Below, piece by piece: positions 17,631-25,841 of a stretch of 44,607 nucleotides of DNA. Numbering within the stretch: the stretch's first letter is position 1; every line of letters begins with the position of its first letter. Position numbers and translations under genes: made by a program. Source of the stretch: an uncultured Flavobacteriales bacterium (lineage in GTDB: Bacteria > Bacteroidota > Bacteroidia > Flavobacteriales_G > Salibacteraceae); NCBI GenBank assembly GCA_943788145.1, contig CALSPD010000025.1, positions 1 through 44,607 of the forward strand, written 5' to 3'. The notes beneath the pieces were generated by a model. It was not told where the DNA came from. It did not search any database and saw nothing but the letters and a program-made list of their open reading frames with translations.

Positions 17631-19317
17631 TCTATACAGGGCCTTCGAAGGTAATGGCAACTTATATCAGTGCAAGGCTATTTCTGCAGATGAATGGAGC
17701 ACCCCCGAAATGGTGGGCTCAGATGTCAATACAGAAGCGAATGAATACTATGCGAACATTGCCCCCTCTGGCGAACGGTTGTTTTTTGTTAGTGACCGAA
17801 AGGGTGGATATGGCGGTAAAGATATTTGGTTCGTCCGCAAATTACCAACCGACGAATGGGCGGAGGCCATAAATGCCGGCCCTGCTATCAATACTGAATA
17901 CGACGAGGACGTTCCATATTTCCATCCGGATGACAGGACAATGTATTTTTCGTCAAATGGTCATGCGTCAATGGGTGGCTATGATATATTTTACTCTCAA
18001 TTGAATGACGAGGGTGTATGGTCCACCCCGAAAAATATCGGTTATCCAATTAATACCACCGATGATGATCATAGCTACATTGCCACTCCAAACGGAAAAA
18101 AAGGGTATTACGCATCTAGAACAAATAGCGGAACAGGCAACTTAGACATCTACATTGTAGAATATTCTCCAGATGAGGAGTCACTGCCAATTCTTGATCT
18201 AGCGAGCTTCGCCGTATTGAAGGGCTGGATATTCCCTGCTCCTGGCGATTCCTTGCCATCAGATTTAAAAATCTTTATTGTCGATGAAAAAACAGGAGAA
18301 AGTAAGGGAGAAGCGAAACCAGTTAAACGGAATGGCAGTTTTGTATTCATTATTCCTTCTGGATCTACCTATAACATCAATTTTAAAATTGGAACCGAGT
18401 CGATTTATTCCGAGAAAGTGGAAGTCCCTAAAGACCAAACGTATCAGGAATTAAACCGAGAAATATTTCTTGCTCCAAAAGGATCTTCGGTCGCAGTTAT
18501 CGCAGCGTTAAAAGATGAAGCTCTAGGCGATGTTCTAAAATGGCGCATTCAACTGGCTAACTCAACCGATTTAATCCCACTTGGTTCAGTGGTATATTAC
18601 TTGGATGAAAATCAAAACATTGTTGACAGTGTATTCGTGAGTAAGGACGGGTATTTTGAGTACAAACCTTTAATGAACGAAAACTACGCACTTCTTCCAA
18701 AACTTAAAAACATTGACAATTCCGAGCTCGATATTCTCTTGGTAAATTCAACAGAGGACAGCCCTGAATTGTCTATGACTGAATCTAACTCCATATTTTA
18801 TGCTGTTTCCGATGGATCGGATTCAGAGGAGGCGAGCCAGGATGATACTTCAGATTCTCAGAATGAATCATCTACACTGGATGAAGCAAAGAATGAATTG
18901 AATACTACAAAGGATGGAGCAGCTAAGAATACCGAGCAAAAAGAGGAAGATGAACAACTATTGATTCGATTTAATTTCAATGTCGTAAGCACCATTCCTC
19001 AGAAAGAAATTGAAGCAATCGCACTGGAATTAAAAAAAGAATACGAGGAATCTGGCAAACTTCAAATTGAACTTATTGGTAGTGCTTCGCATTTAAGAAC
19101 AAGTAGGAAAGGTGGAAATGAGGAACTGGCCCGACTGCGCCTAATAAATGGGAAAGCGGCGCTAACAAGGGAATTGGCAAATCTTGGATTAGATATTAAC
19201 AAGATATCGACAATCGAAGAAAAAAGTTCCGTACACGTACCAATACCGGAAGAATTTGCTGGATTTACATATAAGCTACCTACTGATTATCAATACTTTA
19301 AGGTGGTTTTACATTAA
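17611..19317 (+). CDS. C-terminal fragment of the PorE-like gene (PD40, regulatory fold, degenerate OmpA)
   Basis: A 568-residue fragment. PD40 propeller blades come first: GERLFFVSDRKGGYGGKDIW, RTMYFSSNGHASMGGYDIFY and KKGYYASRTNSGTGNLDIY. Then regulatory-like domains (residues 205-400, with YYLDENQNIVDSVFVSKDGY as in the 7,241-9,283 protein), an acidic Ser/Asp/Glu linker, and a C-terminal domain placed like OmpA. That last domain starts LLIRFNFNV, but the usual GHTD and R residues are replaced (ELIGSASHLRTSR), so peptidoglycan binding is doubtful. PorE of the type IX secretion system has the same domain order, but paralogues are common, so I do not assign that name. The listed start is an artefact of the duplication just upstream. 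Confidence 0.75.
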   Translation: MDRELLYLYRAFEGNGNLYQCKAISADEWSTPEMVGSDVNTEANEYYANIAPSGERLFFVSDRKGGYGGKDIWFVRKLPTDEWAEAINAGPAINTEYDEDVPYFHPDDRTMYFSSNGHASMGGYDIFYSQLNDEGVWSTPKNIGYPINTTDDDHSYIATPNGKKGYYASRTNSGTGNLDIYIVEYSPDEESLPILDLASFAVLKGWIFPAPGDSLPSDLKIFIVDEKTGESKGEAKPVKRNGSFVFIIPSGSTYNINFKIGTESIYSEKVEVPKDQTYQELNREIFLAPKGSSVAVIAALKDEALGDVLKWRIQLANSTDLIPLGSVVYYLDENQNIVDSVFVSKDGYFEYKPLMNENYALLPKLKNIDNSELDILLVNSTEDSPELSMTESNSIFYAVSDGSDSEEASQDDTSDSQNESSTLDEAKNELNTTKDGAAKNTEQKEEDEQLLIRFNFNVVSTIPQKEIEAIALELKKEYEESGKLQIELIGSASHLRTSRKGGNEELARLRLINGKAALTRELANLGLDINKISTIEEKSSVHVPIPEEFAGFTYKLPTDYQYFKVVLH

Positions 19318-19372
19318 CAAAACCGTGTTAGTAACAACAAAATAGGCGGGTTTTCGGCCGATCAAAGGGGGG

Positions 19373-19380
19373 TAGATTTG
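19373..19380 (+). promoter_or_regulatory. -7 box upstream of the second PorE-like gene
   Basis: Perfect TAGATTTG, 25 bases before the ATG at 19406. No TTG stands at the proper distance upstream, so only the -7 element is supported. Confidence 0.45.
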
Positions 19381-19405
19381 TCATAATCTAAAATCTCCTT
19401 GTTTT

Positions 19406-19723
19406 ATGCGGTACTCAGAACGAATCGTTGATTCTACCAAGCCCGGGAAATACTTCCTCCTAATTATCTTTCTTAGCCTCTTATCCGCCATTACCGCATT
19501 TGGGCAAACTAAGGAGGAGAAGAAACTAAGAGTCCAGGCTGTCAAAGCACTTCGAGCAGAACGGTTTGATGTCGCTCAGGAGATCTATACTGACCTTCTT
19601 AAGCTTAACCCTGAAAACTCAGACTACAACTATGAAATGGGGCTTGCTATATACGAAGAGGGCATTCACCGTGGAAAAGCTGCTCCATACCTAGAAAAAG
19701 CAATACAAAACACCGATAAATGA
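19406..19723 (+). CDS. N-terminal fragment of the second PorE-like gene (signal peptide and TPR)
   Basis: A 105-residue frame with a long signal peptide (hydrophobic IIFLSLLSAITAFGQ, cleavage near residue 34) and TPR helices (AVKALRAERFDVAQEIYTDL, SDYNYEMGLAIYEEGIHRGK). It stops at TGA 19721-19723. The next frame, read upstream of its ATG, gives NDTLPEMFLFAGKSEHYGGN, a direct continuation of the TPR array. One surplus A in the AAA at 19718-19720 explains the break, so this and 19,737-22,232 are one gene. Confidence 0.8.
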   Translation: MRYSERIVDSTKPGKYFLLIIFLSLLSAITAFGQTKEEKKLRVQAVKALRAERFDVAQEIYTDLLKLNPENSDYNYEMGLAIYEEGIHRGKAAPYLEKAIQNTDK

Positions 19724-19736
19724 CACGCTTCCGGAG

Positions 19737-22232
19737 ATGTTTCTTTTTGCAGGAAAGTCCGAACACTACGGTGGGAATTTCGACTTGGCCATCCAATACT
19801 ATGAGGATTACCTCGGTTTTATGGACAAGGAAGGGTTTGAAAGAGATGAATTAGAGGAAGATGTAGATCGATACATCGAGATGTGCCAAAACGGTAAAGT
19901 TCAGTTTGAAAACAACAAAGACTTCATTCGAATTGAAAACATGGGAGCAAGTATTAACAGCGTTTTTCCAGACTATTCACCGGTTGTAACGAATGACGAG
20001 AGCATATTACTCTTTACCTCAAGAAGGGATAACTCAACCGGCGGAAACATGGATGTAGATGGTAAGTATTTTGAAGACGTCTATTATTCACTCAATGTTG
20101 ATGGTGAATACACTCCAGCTTCAAACTACGACAGCACAAATCGCATAATTAATGCCGATGTAAACACGGAATTTCATGATGCCGCCATTACCTATGCTGG
20201 AGATGAAACGCAGCTCCTCATATATAGAGACCTACATGTTTGGGTGAGTAAATTAGATAATGGCCTATGGACGATCCCATCTAAGGCTCAAGGACGAATA
20301 AACACAGAAAAGGCATTCGAGCCATCTGTTTTTATTACTCAAGATGAGGCTACAATGTTTGTCGTCAGTGAGATCTCTTCTGGTATGGGAGGACGAGACA
20401 TCTACGTTACAACCAAGGATGAAAAAAATGGACAATGGAAACCACTTGAGTCACTGGGTAAAAAGATCAACACAAAGTTTGACGAAGACGCACCCTTCTT
20501 AACCCCTGATGGAAACACATTGTATTTCGCATCGAACGGACACAACTCCATGGGTGACTACGATATTTTCAAAACCGTATTGAACGAACAAGGCGAGTGG
20601 AGTGAAGTTGAGAACTTAGGTCCTCCAATTAATACTCCTGGTCATGATCGATACTTTGTTACGAGCGATGACGGAGCTGTTGGATACTATGCTTCTGATA
20701 GAGACGGCGGATATGGTGAGACGGATATTTACCGCATTATTCTAGACTGTAAGGCAGTTTCTGCCACTATGATTAATGGTGTTGTTTATAGCGAAGACCT
20801 ACAAAAGCCGGTGGCCACAATCATAACTATTTTCGATCCTGCTACCAATGTTAAGATCCGAACGTTTAAGTCGGACTCAATTACCGGTAGATACGAAATG
20901 CGTTTGAAGACCGAAACCACCTATGGATTCATGATTGACGCGGAGGGTTACCTTCCACACTCCGGTGACTTTACCGTTCCAAAGCAGTGTGATTATTTCT
21001 CTCTATTCCAAGAAATTAAGATCGAAAATTTGGAAGATTCTAACGGAAGAGTCTACGCCCAGCGTGCTTCCATAAACAATGCATTCTTTAATGTTGACCA
21101 GAAATTAGAAGAAGATTTTGAGGGTATGGATATCGCGTCGTTAGGCGTAGTTGAGAAAGACTCGCTGCGATCAATTGTTGCGGAAGGTTATAATCCAGTT
21201 GAGCTCACGAACTACATTCAGTTGATCGACATTGTTGATCCAAACGGCGTTCGATTAGCACATCAAAAAATTGGAGATGTGCCCGTATCAAAAATCCAAA
21301 CACGTGATGAGGTGGAGTTTCGATATGACGATCGCATTGCATTGGCTAATAAGCAGTTCTACGGCGAGCAATTGCCTGAGGCACGCGCCAATTATATGAT
21401 TGCAAGCGAGATCAAACCGGAGGAAGTTTATGCTAAGCAACAAATCGAAATAATCGACGACAAACTTTACGAAGCACCATTTGCGGCTTCGATGTCAACA
21501 ATGCCTGAAGAAGATAAGAGCATGCTATTGCCACCAGTGCTAGTCGATTCTCTTGGAGAGGAAATTACATCCAACTTGGGTGATCAAAATGGATACGATG
21601 CTACGACATTGGCTAAAGATGCCGCCGAATTGAAAAGACTAAGAGCCAAGGATGGAAAACTAGACTATACGGAAGAAACTGGTGAACTTGGAGAACAAGA
21701 AATTTCCCCACAAACAGACATGGAGAAAGAAAAGGCCGAGTTAGACGAAATGGACGAAGAAGATGGTAGCCTATCTTTTGAATTAGCTGAAGAGGAGAAA
21801 AAGAAAGAAGAAGTGAACGTGGAGGAAGAAGTGCAGGAAGAGACAATCGTATTTCGTAACATCCTCTTTGACTTCGATAAATCTAACCTGAGAAAGGAAA
21901 GCATCAATGAACTTAACAAGGTTTCTTCATATATGAATAAGACTGCAGGTGTCGAGGTTCAAATTGATGGGCACGCTGACTGGGTAGGTACTATTAAGTA
22001 CAACATGGATCTTTCAGAAAGAAGAGCCAAAGCGGCATACGGGTATCTAACCAAGGACAAGAATATTAGCGAGAACAGATTATCCTATCAGTACTTTGGT
22101 GAGGCAGTTCCGATTGCTCCAAATGCTAACGCAGATGGAAGTGACAATCCTGATGGTCGACAGCTCAACAGACGATGTGAGTTTAAGATTGATCAATCAG
22201 GTACAGCAGAAAACGTTGTTTTAAAGTTCTAA
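19737..22232 (+). CDS. PorE-like protein body: TPR, PD40 propeller, regulatory fold, OmpA
   Basis: 831 residues without a signal peptide of their own, because the 5' end is in the preceding fragment. Domains in order: last TPR helices (1-60); PD40 propeller (about 65-330) with VFPDYSPVVTNDESILLFTS, GNTLYFASNGHNSMGDYDIF and YYASDRDGGYGETDIYR; a carboxypeptidase-regulatory-like domain (340-430, MINGVVYSEDLQKPVATI); an acidic charged linker (about 590-690); and a complete OmpA domain (700-831) with NILFDFDKSNLR, DGHADWVGT, YNMDLSERRAKAAYGYL and NRRCEFKI. This is the architecture of PorE, the periplasmic peptidoglycan-bound component of the type IX secretion system, and the window does encode a type IX cargo at 25.8 kb. 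Paralogues make the exact role uncertain. Confidence 0.8.
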   Translation: MFLFAGKSEHYGGNFDLAIQYYEDYLGFMDKEGFERDELEEDVDRYIEMCQNGKVQFENNKDFIRIENMGASINSVFPDYSPVVTNDESILLFTSRRDNSTGGNMDVDGKYFEDVYYSLNVDGEYTPASNYDSTNRIINADVNTEFHDAAITYAGDETQLLIYRDLHVWVSKLDNGLWTIPSKAQGRINTEKAFEPSVFITQDEATMFVVSEISSGMGGRDIYVTTKDEKNGQWKPLESLGKKINTKFDEDAPFLTPDGNTLYFASNGHNSMGDYDIFKTVLNEQGEWSEVENLGPPINTPGHDRYFVTSDDGAVGYYASDRDGGYGETDIYRIILDCKAVSATMINGVVYSEDLQKPVATIITIFDPATNVKIRTFKSDSITGRYEMRLKTETTYGFMIDAEGYLPHSGDFTVPKQCDYFSLFQEIKIENLEDSNGRVYAQRASINNAFFNVDQKLEEDFEGMDIASLGVVEKDSLRSIVAEGYNPVELTNYIQLIDIVDPNGVRLAHQKIGDVPVSKIQTRDEVEFRYDDRIALANKQFYGEQLPEARANYMIASEIKPEEVYAKQQIEIIDDKLYEAPFAASMSTMPEEDKSMLLPPVLVDSLGEEITSNLGDQNGYDATTLAKDAAELKRLRAKDGKLDYTEETGELGEQEISPQTDMEKEKAELDEMDEEDGSLSFELAEEEKKKEEVNVEEEVQEETIVFRNILFDFDKSNLRKESINELNKVSSYMNKTAGVEVQIDGHADWVGTIKYNMDLSERRAKAAYGYLTKDKNISENRLSYQYFGEAVPIAPNANADGSDNPDGRQLNRRCEFKIDQSGTAENVVLKF

Positions 22233-22247
22233 GCTTAGAATCCGTTT

Positions 22248-22255
22248 TAACTTTG
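22248..22255 (+). promoter_or_regulatory. -7 box immediately upstream of the exonuclease gene
   Basis: Perfect TAACTTTG, with the ATG only 9 bases after it, so the transcript would be nearly leaderless. No TTG lies 17-23 bases upstream. A 14-base perfect palindrome TTCTAAGCTTAGAA (22227-22240), which covers the stop codon of the previous gene, lies just before it and could be an operator. Confidence 0.45.
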
Positions 22256-22263
22256 GCCGCACT

Positions 22264-23037
22264 ATGCGGTTAATCCTTGAACGTCCTATTGCTTTTATCG
22301 ATCTTGAAACAACCGGCCTGAGTGTCGGAAGTGATCGAATCGTTGAAATAGCCATTCTCAAAATAAATCCTGACGGAAGCAAAACAACACGAACACATCG
22401 GGTGAACCCTGAGATGCATATCTCGGAAGAATCGACTTCGATACACGGCATTTCTGATGCCGATTTAGAAACCGAACCAACGTTTGCTGACCTAGGCCCT
22501 TCCCTATTCAAATTTCTGTTTGATTGTGATTTAGCTGGATACAACAGCAACAAGTTTGATATTCCCATGCTTGTTGAAGAGTTCTACCGGGTTGGAATTG
22601 AGTTTGATTTTCAAGAACGAAGTTTTGTAGATGTTCAAAACGTTTTTCACAAAATGGAACAGCGCACGTTAAAGGCCGCCTACAAATTTTATTGTGAGAA
22701 AGAACTTGAAAACGCCCACAGCGCTGAGGCAGATATCATTGCGACCTACGAGGTAATGGAAGCCCAACTCGAGAAATACGATGATCTGCAGGGAGACATT
22801 CCATTCTTAAGTGAATTTTCCCGTTTCCATAATGCAGCAGATATTATGGGGCGCATCGTCTATAATGCGGATGGTATTGAATGCGTCAACTTCGGTAAGC
22901 ACAAAGGGGTGCCCGTGGAAGAAGTCTTTACCAAGGAACCTGGATACTACGGTTGGCTCATGAAAGGCGATTTCCCAAAGTCGACCAAGAAGGTCTTTTC
23001 AGACATTATGGCCAGGATGAAATCTAAAAGTGCCTAG
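22264..23037 (+). CDS. DnaQ-like DEDDh 3'-5' exonuclease
   Basis: A 257-residue protein. The exonuclease fold is residues 7-172 with Exo I FIDLETTG (D13, E15), Exo II YNSNKFDIPML and Exo III HSAEADIIATYEV, where the histidine identifies the DEDDh subfamily related to the DNA polymerase III epsilon subunit and RNase T. The C-terminal 70 residues (VNFGKHKGVPVEEVF, YYGWLMKGDFP) resemble the short domain found after the nuclease in many Bacteroidota homologues. A proofreading or repair role is inferred from family. It has its own -7 box; the next gene starts two bases after its stop. Confidence 0.85.
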   Translation: MRLILERPIAFIDLETTGLSVGSDRIVEIAILKINPDGSKTTRTHRVNPEMHISEESTSIHGISDADLETEPTFADLGPSLFKFLFDCDLAGYNSNKFDIPMLVEEFYRVGIEFDFQERSFVDVQNVFHKMEQRTLKAAYKFYCEKELENAHSAEADIIATYEVMEAQLEKYDDLQGDIPFLSEFSRFHNAADIMGRIVYNADGIECVNFGKHKGVPVEEVFTKEPGYYGWLMKGDFPKSTKKVFSDIMARMKSKSA

Positions 23038-23039
23038 AG

Positions 23040-23648
23040 GTGAAGATTATTTGCATCGGACGTAATTATGCGGAACACGCGAAAGAACTCAAGAATGAAG
23101 TTCCGAGCGAACCTGTCATCTTTTTAAAACCAGATACTGCGCTGCTTCCCAAAAGGAACCCGTTTTTCATTCCTGATTTTACGGATGACTTACATCACGA
23201 ACTGGAATTAGTGGTGCGCATCAACCGAGTTGGGAAAAATATTGAAGAGCGTTTTGCTTCACGCTACTATAGCCAAATAACGCTAGGTATCGACTTCACT
23301 GCGCGCGATGTTCAGAAGCAATGCAAAGAAAAAGGCCTACCATGGGAAAAGGCCAAGGCATTTGATGGTAGTGCACCGCTAGGAGATTGGGTTGACCTAG
23401 GTCAGCGCGACATTCAAAACCTAAAGATTGAACTTAAGAAGAACGGAGAAGTTGTGCAAAGTGGCAACACGTCCGATATGCTCTTTTCCGTGGATCGATT
23501 GATTGCGGAGGTCTCAAAATATTTTACTCTGAAAATTGGAGATGTGCTATTTACAGGAACACCAGCTGGTGTTGGGCCAGTAAAACAAAACGACTTGCTG
23601 GAAGCGTTTCTTGAAGGAGACAAGTGCCTTAATCTACGTATCAAGTAG
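23040..23648 (+). CDS. fumarylacetoacetate hydrolase family protein
   Basis: A 202-residue cytoplasmic enzyme of the FAH superfamily (small YcgM-like members act as acylpyruvases or decarboxylases on 2-oxo acids). Recognisable parts are IGRNYAEHAKEL, PVIFLKPDTAL, HHELELVVRI (metal-binding glutamates), GIDFTARDVQ, KAFDGSAPLGDWV and FTGTPAGVGPV. The length is that of the short single-domain group. It starts with GTG two bases after the exonuclease stop, so translation is likely coupled. The natural substrate cannot be told from sequence. Confidence 0.85.
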   Translation: MKIICIGRNYAEHAKELKNEVPSEPVIFLKPDTALLPKRNPFFIPDFTDDLHHELELVVRINRVGKNIEERFASRYYSQITLGIDFTARDVQKQCKEKGLPWEKAKAFDGSAPLGDWVDLGQRDIQNLKIELKKNGEVVQSGNTSDMLFSVDRLIAEVSKYFTLKIGDVLFTGTPAGVGPVKQNDLLEAFLEGDKCLNLRIK

Positions 23649-23664
23649 CGAGAAAATTGGACAC

Positions 23665-23699
23665 AAAAAAGGCGGACTTTTGAGATCATCCGCCTTTTT
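23665..23699. terminator. bidirectional intrinsic terminator
   Basis: AAAAGGCGGA (23667-23676), a 12-base loop and TCCGCCTTTT (23689-23698) form a perfect 10-pair stem flanked by A and T runs. It lies between the FAH-family gene and the convergent minus-strand operon and can serve both. Confidence 0.85.
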
Positions 23700-23806
23700 A
23701 AACCCTATTAACTAACTAACCTAACCTTAGTTGTGTAGAAAAGAACTACTAGGAAGACGCCTGAGAAGGCAAAAAGTTTCACGCCGATTCTAAACAAAAG
23801 TTAATG

Positions 23807-24451
23807 TCAAGTCACTTTTTTCCAGATCTCGGAAAGGACGTCGGCCTGAATATCATGACCACCGATAAATCGAACCACATCAAACTCAAAATTCTTCGAC
23901 TTTAACCACTTCATTTTCTCTTCAATGGTGGCCTCTGACGCAAATTGATCCTGATCGCCAAAAGCCATTACACACTTCAACGCATTAAGCCTGTCGCCAT
24001 GAATGGTAAAATCAAAGTCGTTTGGGAAAACTGTCGCATAGAGCATAAGAGACTTGAACGGAATGTTCGATCCGGCCAACCAGCGGCATGCTGTGGGGCC
24101 TCCTTGACTAAACCCTAGTAGATGTATGGGTAGGTCTGATAACTCGGCGCTAACCTCTTCGTAGAGCGTATTTAAGTATCTAACGTAATCCTGAATATCC
24201 GTTTCTCGATCCTCCTTTGTCATCCAGCTAGCCCCTACTCGACCTGAGTATCCCTCAATATAGAATCTGTTCAGAGCTTCTGGGACAATAATTAGTGCCC
24301 CTTGATCTACCAGCGGTTGAAACAACGGCGCAAAGTATCTTGCCAGTTGCCTATATCCATGCAAGGCAAATACAACTGCCTTCACTTCGCCTTCTGGCCT
24401 AAGTGTATAATAGCGGGCCGTTTTTTGAACCGAAATGTTATGCGATTGCAA
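23807..24451 (-). CDS. alpha/beta-hydrolase, carboxylesterase type
   Basis: A 214-residue cytoplasmic alpha/beta-hydrolase. The oxyanion region FALHGYRQ, nucleophile elbow LLGFSQGG (serine within GFSQG), acid in AFGDQDQF and catalytic histidine in IGGHDI are all present and in the order of the phospholipase/carboxylesterase group. The start is TTG (MQSHNIS), 4 bases after the thioesterase stop; no better start exists. It is the last gene of a compact three-gene minus-strand operon ending at a bidirectional terminator. Substrate unknown. Confidence 0.8.
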   Translation of the reverse strand: MQSHNISVQKTARYYTLRPEGEVKAVVFALHGYRQLARYFAPLFQPLVDQGALIIVPEALNRFYIEGYSGRVGASWMTKEDRETDIQDYVRYLNTLYEEVSAELSDLPIHLLGFSQGGPTACRWLAGSNIPFKSLMLYATVFPNDFDFTIHGDRLNALKCVMAFGDQDQFASEATIEEKMKWLKSKNFEFDVVRFIGGHDIQADVLSEIWKKVT

Positions 24452-24455
24452 GGCC

Positions 24456-24848
24456 TTAGTTTAAATGAGCGTACTCCTTGCGGATTTCTTCGGCTATTGG
24501 GATTGGGCCGCCCTGTTCGTCGATTTTGACAAACGTGAAATTCGTAGAGCACACCACCGTCTCTTCCCCAGAATATACATTGTGCTTTCTCGCTTCAATA
24601 TCGAGCGTGATCGACGATTTTCCAATCCGGGCTACTTGGCCATAGATCTTCAGGTGGAATCCAATTTTTACCGGTTTTCCAAAAATCACCTCTTCTATTT
24701 TCAAAGTAACCATGCTTGGTGAATGACACACTTCATATGCCATGGTAGCCGCAGCCTCATCGAGCCACGACAGCATAATTCCTCCAAATAGGTTCCCGTG
24801 AATGCCGAGATCCTTTTCCATGCATAGTCGCTGTGATATTAATTCCAT
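24456..24848 (-). CDS. acyl-CoA thioesterase, hotdog fold
   Basis: A 130-residue hotdog-fold enzyme that hydrolyses acyl-CoA thioesters. The family block around DLGIHGNLFGGIMLSWLDEA holds the catalytic Asp/Asn region and the start of the central helix; VTLKIEEVIFGKPVKIG and TTLDIEA-like strands complete the fold. Length is that of YciA-type single-domain thioesterases. It lies 4 bases from each neighbour in an operon with a ChaN-like gene and an esterase. Confidence 0.85.
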   Translation of the reverse strand: MELISQRLCMEKDLGIHGNLFGGIMLSWLDEAAATMAYEVCHSPSMVTLKIEEVIFGKPVKIGFHLKIYGQVARIGKSSITLDIEARKHNVYSGEETVVCSTNFTFVKIDEQGGPIPIAEEIRKEYAHLN

Positions 24849-24852
24849 GTGC

Positions 24853-25719
24853 TTAGTGCGTTTTTGTCATTGATGCTGGTGTAACGATTAGAAAATCGCC
24901 ATATCCGTTCCATTCCTCATTCCAATCAAGTGCGTCCGCTTCTACCGTAGCAATAACAGATACCTTCATTTTTTTGTCGGCAGCCATCAAATAGTTTGCG
25001 ATTCCATCGTGCCCTTGAGAATGAAAGGTTCCATTAAAGTGTATAAACTGCTGTTTCTTGGTTCGATTAGAAAGAATATTCTGAGCCATGGTGTAATCCT
25101 TTAGCGCCTGAGCTGCTATTAAGTAATCGATATTCATTCCGTGCCCATGCGCGCCCATCATTGAGCGCATTCGTTCGTAGCCTTCGTCATCCTTCGTTAC
25201 GCTATATGGCAGCGCTGGCAATAACACCTTCGAATCCTGTCCTAAACTATCAAGCGCATTCGGCCCCTGCTTTGAGACCAGTGATGCATATCGACGGGGA
25301 ATGTTGGTGGCAATAAAATCGAGGTTATTTGTCTTTGCAAAATCGATAATGGGACTATAATCCGTTTTATAATTTGGCCAAACCTTCGCCTCTTTCTTTA
25401 AATGGTCGTGCGTTATTACACCGGCGAGATACTCATCCATTACAACCTGGTTATCCGATTCAAACCACTCCGCACCCAACACCAATTCGTTACCATCAAT
25501 GCGTGCCTTACACATTTCGAGTTGCAGCCAATGAATGATTGGATTATCATGCATTTCGCCAAATAGAATGACGTCGGCTTTTTCCAGACCGGCATTCATA
25601 GAACCAAAATCAACCTGCTTTCCTTTTGAGTCGTAAATCCTATAGGATTCAAGCTCTTGGCCCTGAACTACATTGAATCCAAGGAAAATAATTACCAATA
25701 CAAAACCGAGTTTTTTCAT
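24853..25719 (-). CDS. ChaN-like exported protein (DUF399)
   Basis: A 288-residue protein with a signal peptide (MKKLGFVLVIIFLGFNVVQGQ; no lipobox cysteine). The mature part has DVILFGEMHDNPIIHWLQ, ELVLGAEWFESDNQ, FIATNIPRRYASLV and FIHFNGTFHSQGHDGIANYL, the conserved blocks of the ChaN/DUF399 family. Campylobacter ChaN is an iron-regulated lipoprotein that binds haem; whether this one does is not shown. First gene of the minus-strand operon, divergent from the large adhesin gene. Confidence 0.85.
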   Translation of the reverse strand: MKKLGFVLVIIFLGFNVVQGQELESYRIYDSKGKQVDFGSMNAGLEKADVILFGEMHDNPIIHWLQLEMCKARIDGNELVLGAEWFESDNQVVMDEYLAGVITHDHLKKEAKVWPNYKTDYSPIIDFAKTNNLDFIATNIPRRYASLVSKQGPNALDSLGQDSKVLLPALPYSVTKDDEGYERMRSMMGAHGHGMNIDYLIAAQALKDYTMAQNILSNRTKKQQFIHFNGTFHSQGHDGIANYLMAADKKMKVSVIATVEADALDWNEEWNGYGDFLIVTPASMTKTH

Positions 25720-25841
25720 ACACTTTCAATTGCTATTTGCAATGTTAGTTCAATAGAGCTTGGTCTAGATGAAAAGAGATTGAAAACCTTTTCCATTCTT
25801 CCCAACCCGAACAGTTCCATTAGCGTATTGTTTCAAACCTT

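Noticed and set aside
19319..19354. AAAACC...GGGTTTT as a terminator after the first PorE-like gene
   Set aside because: Only six pairs with a loop of more than twenty bases and no T-run beyond the arm; too weak to list as a feature.
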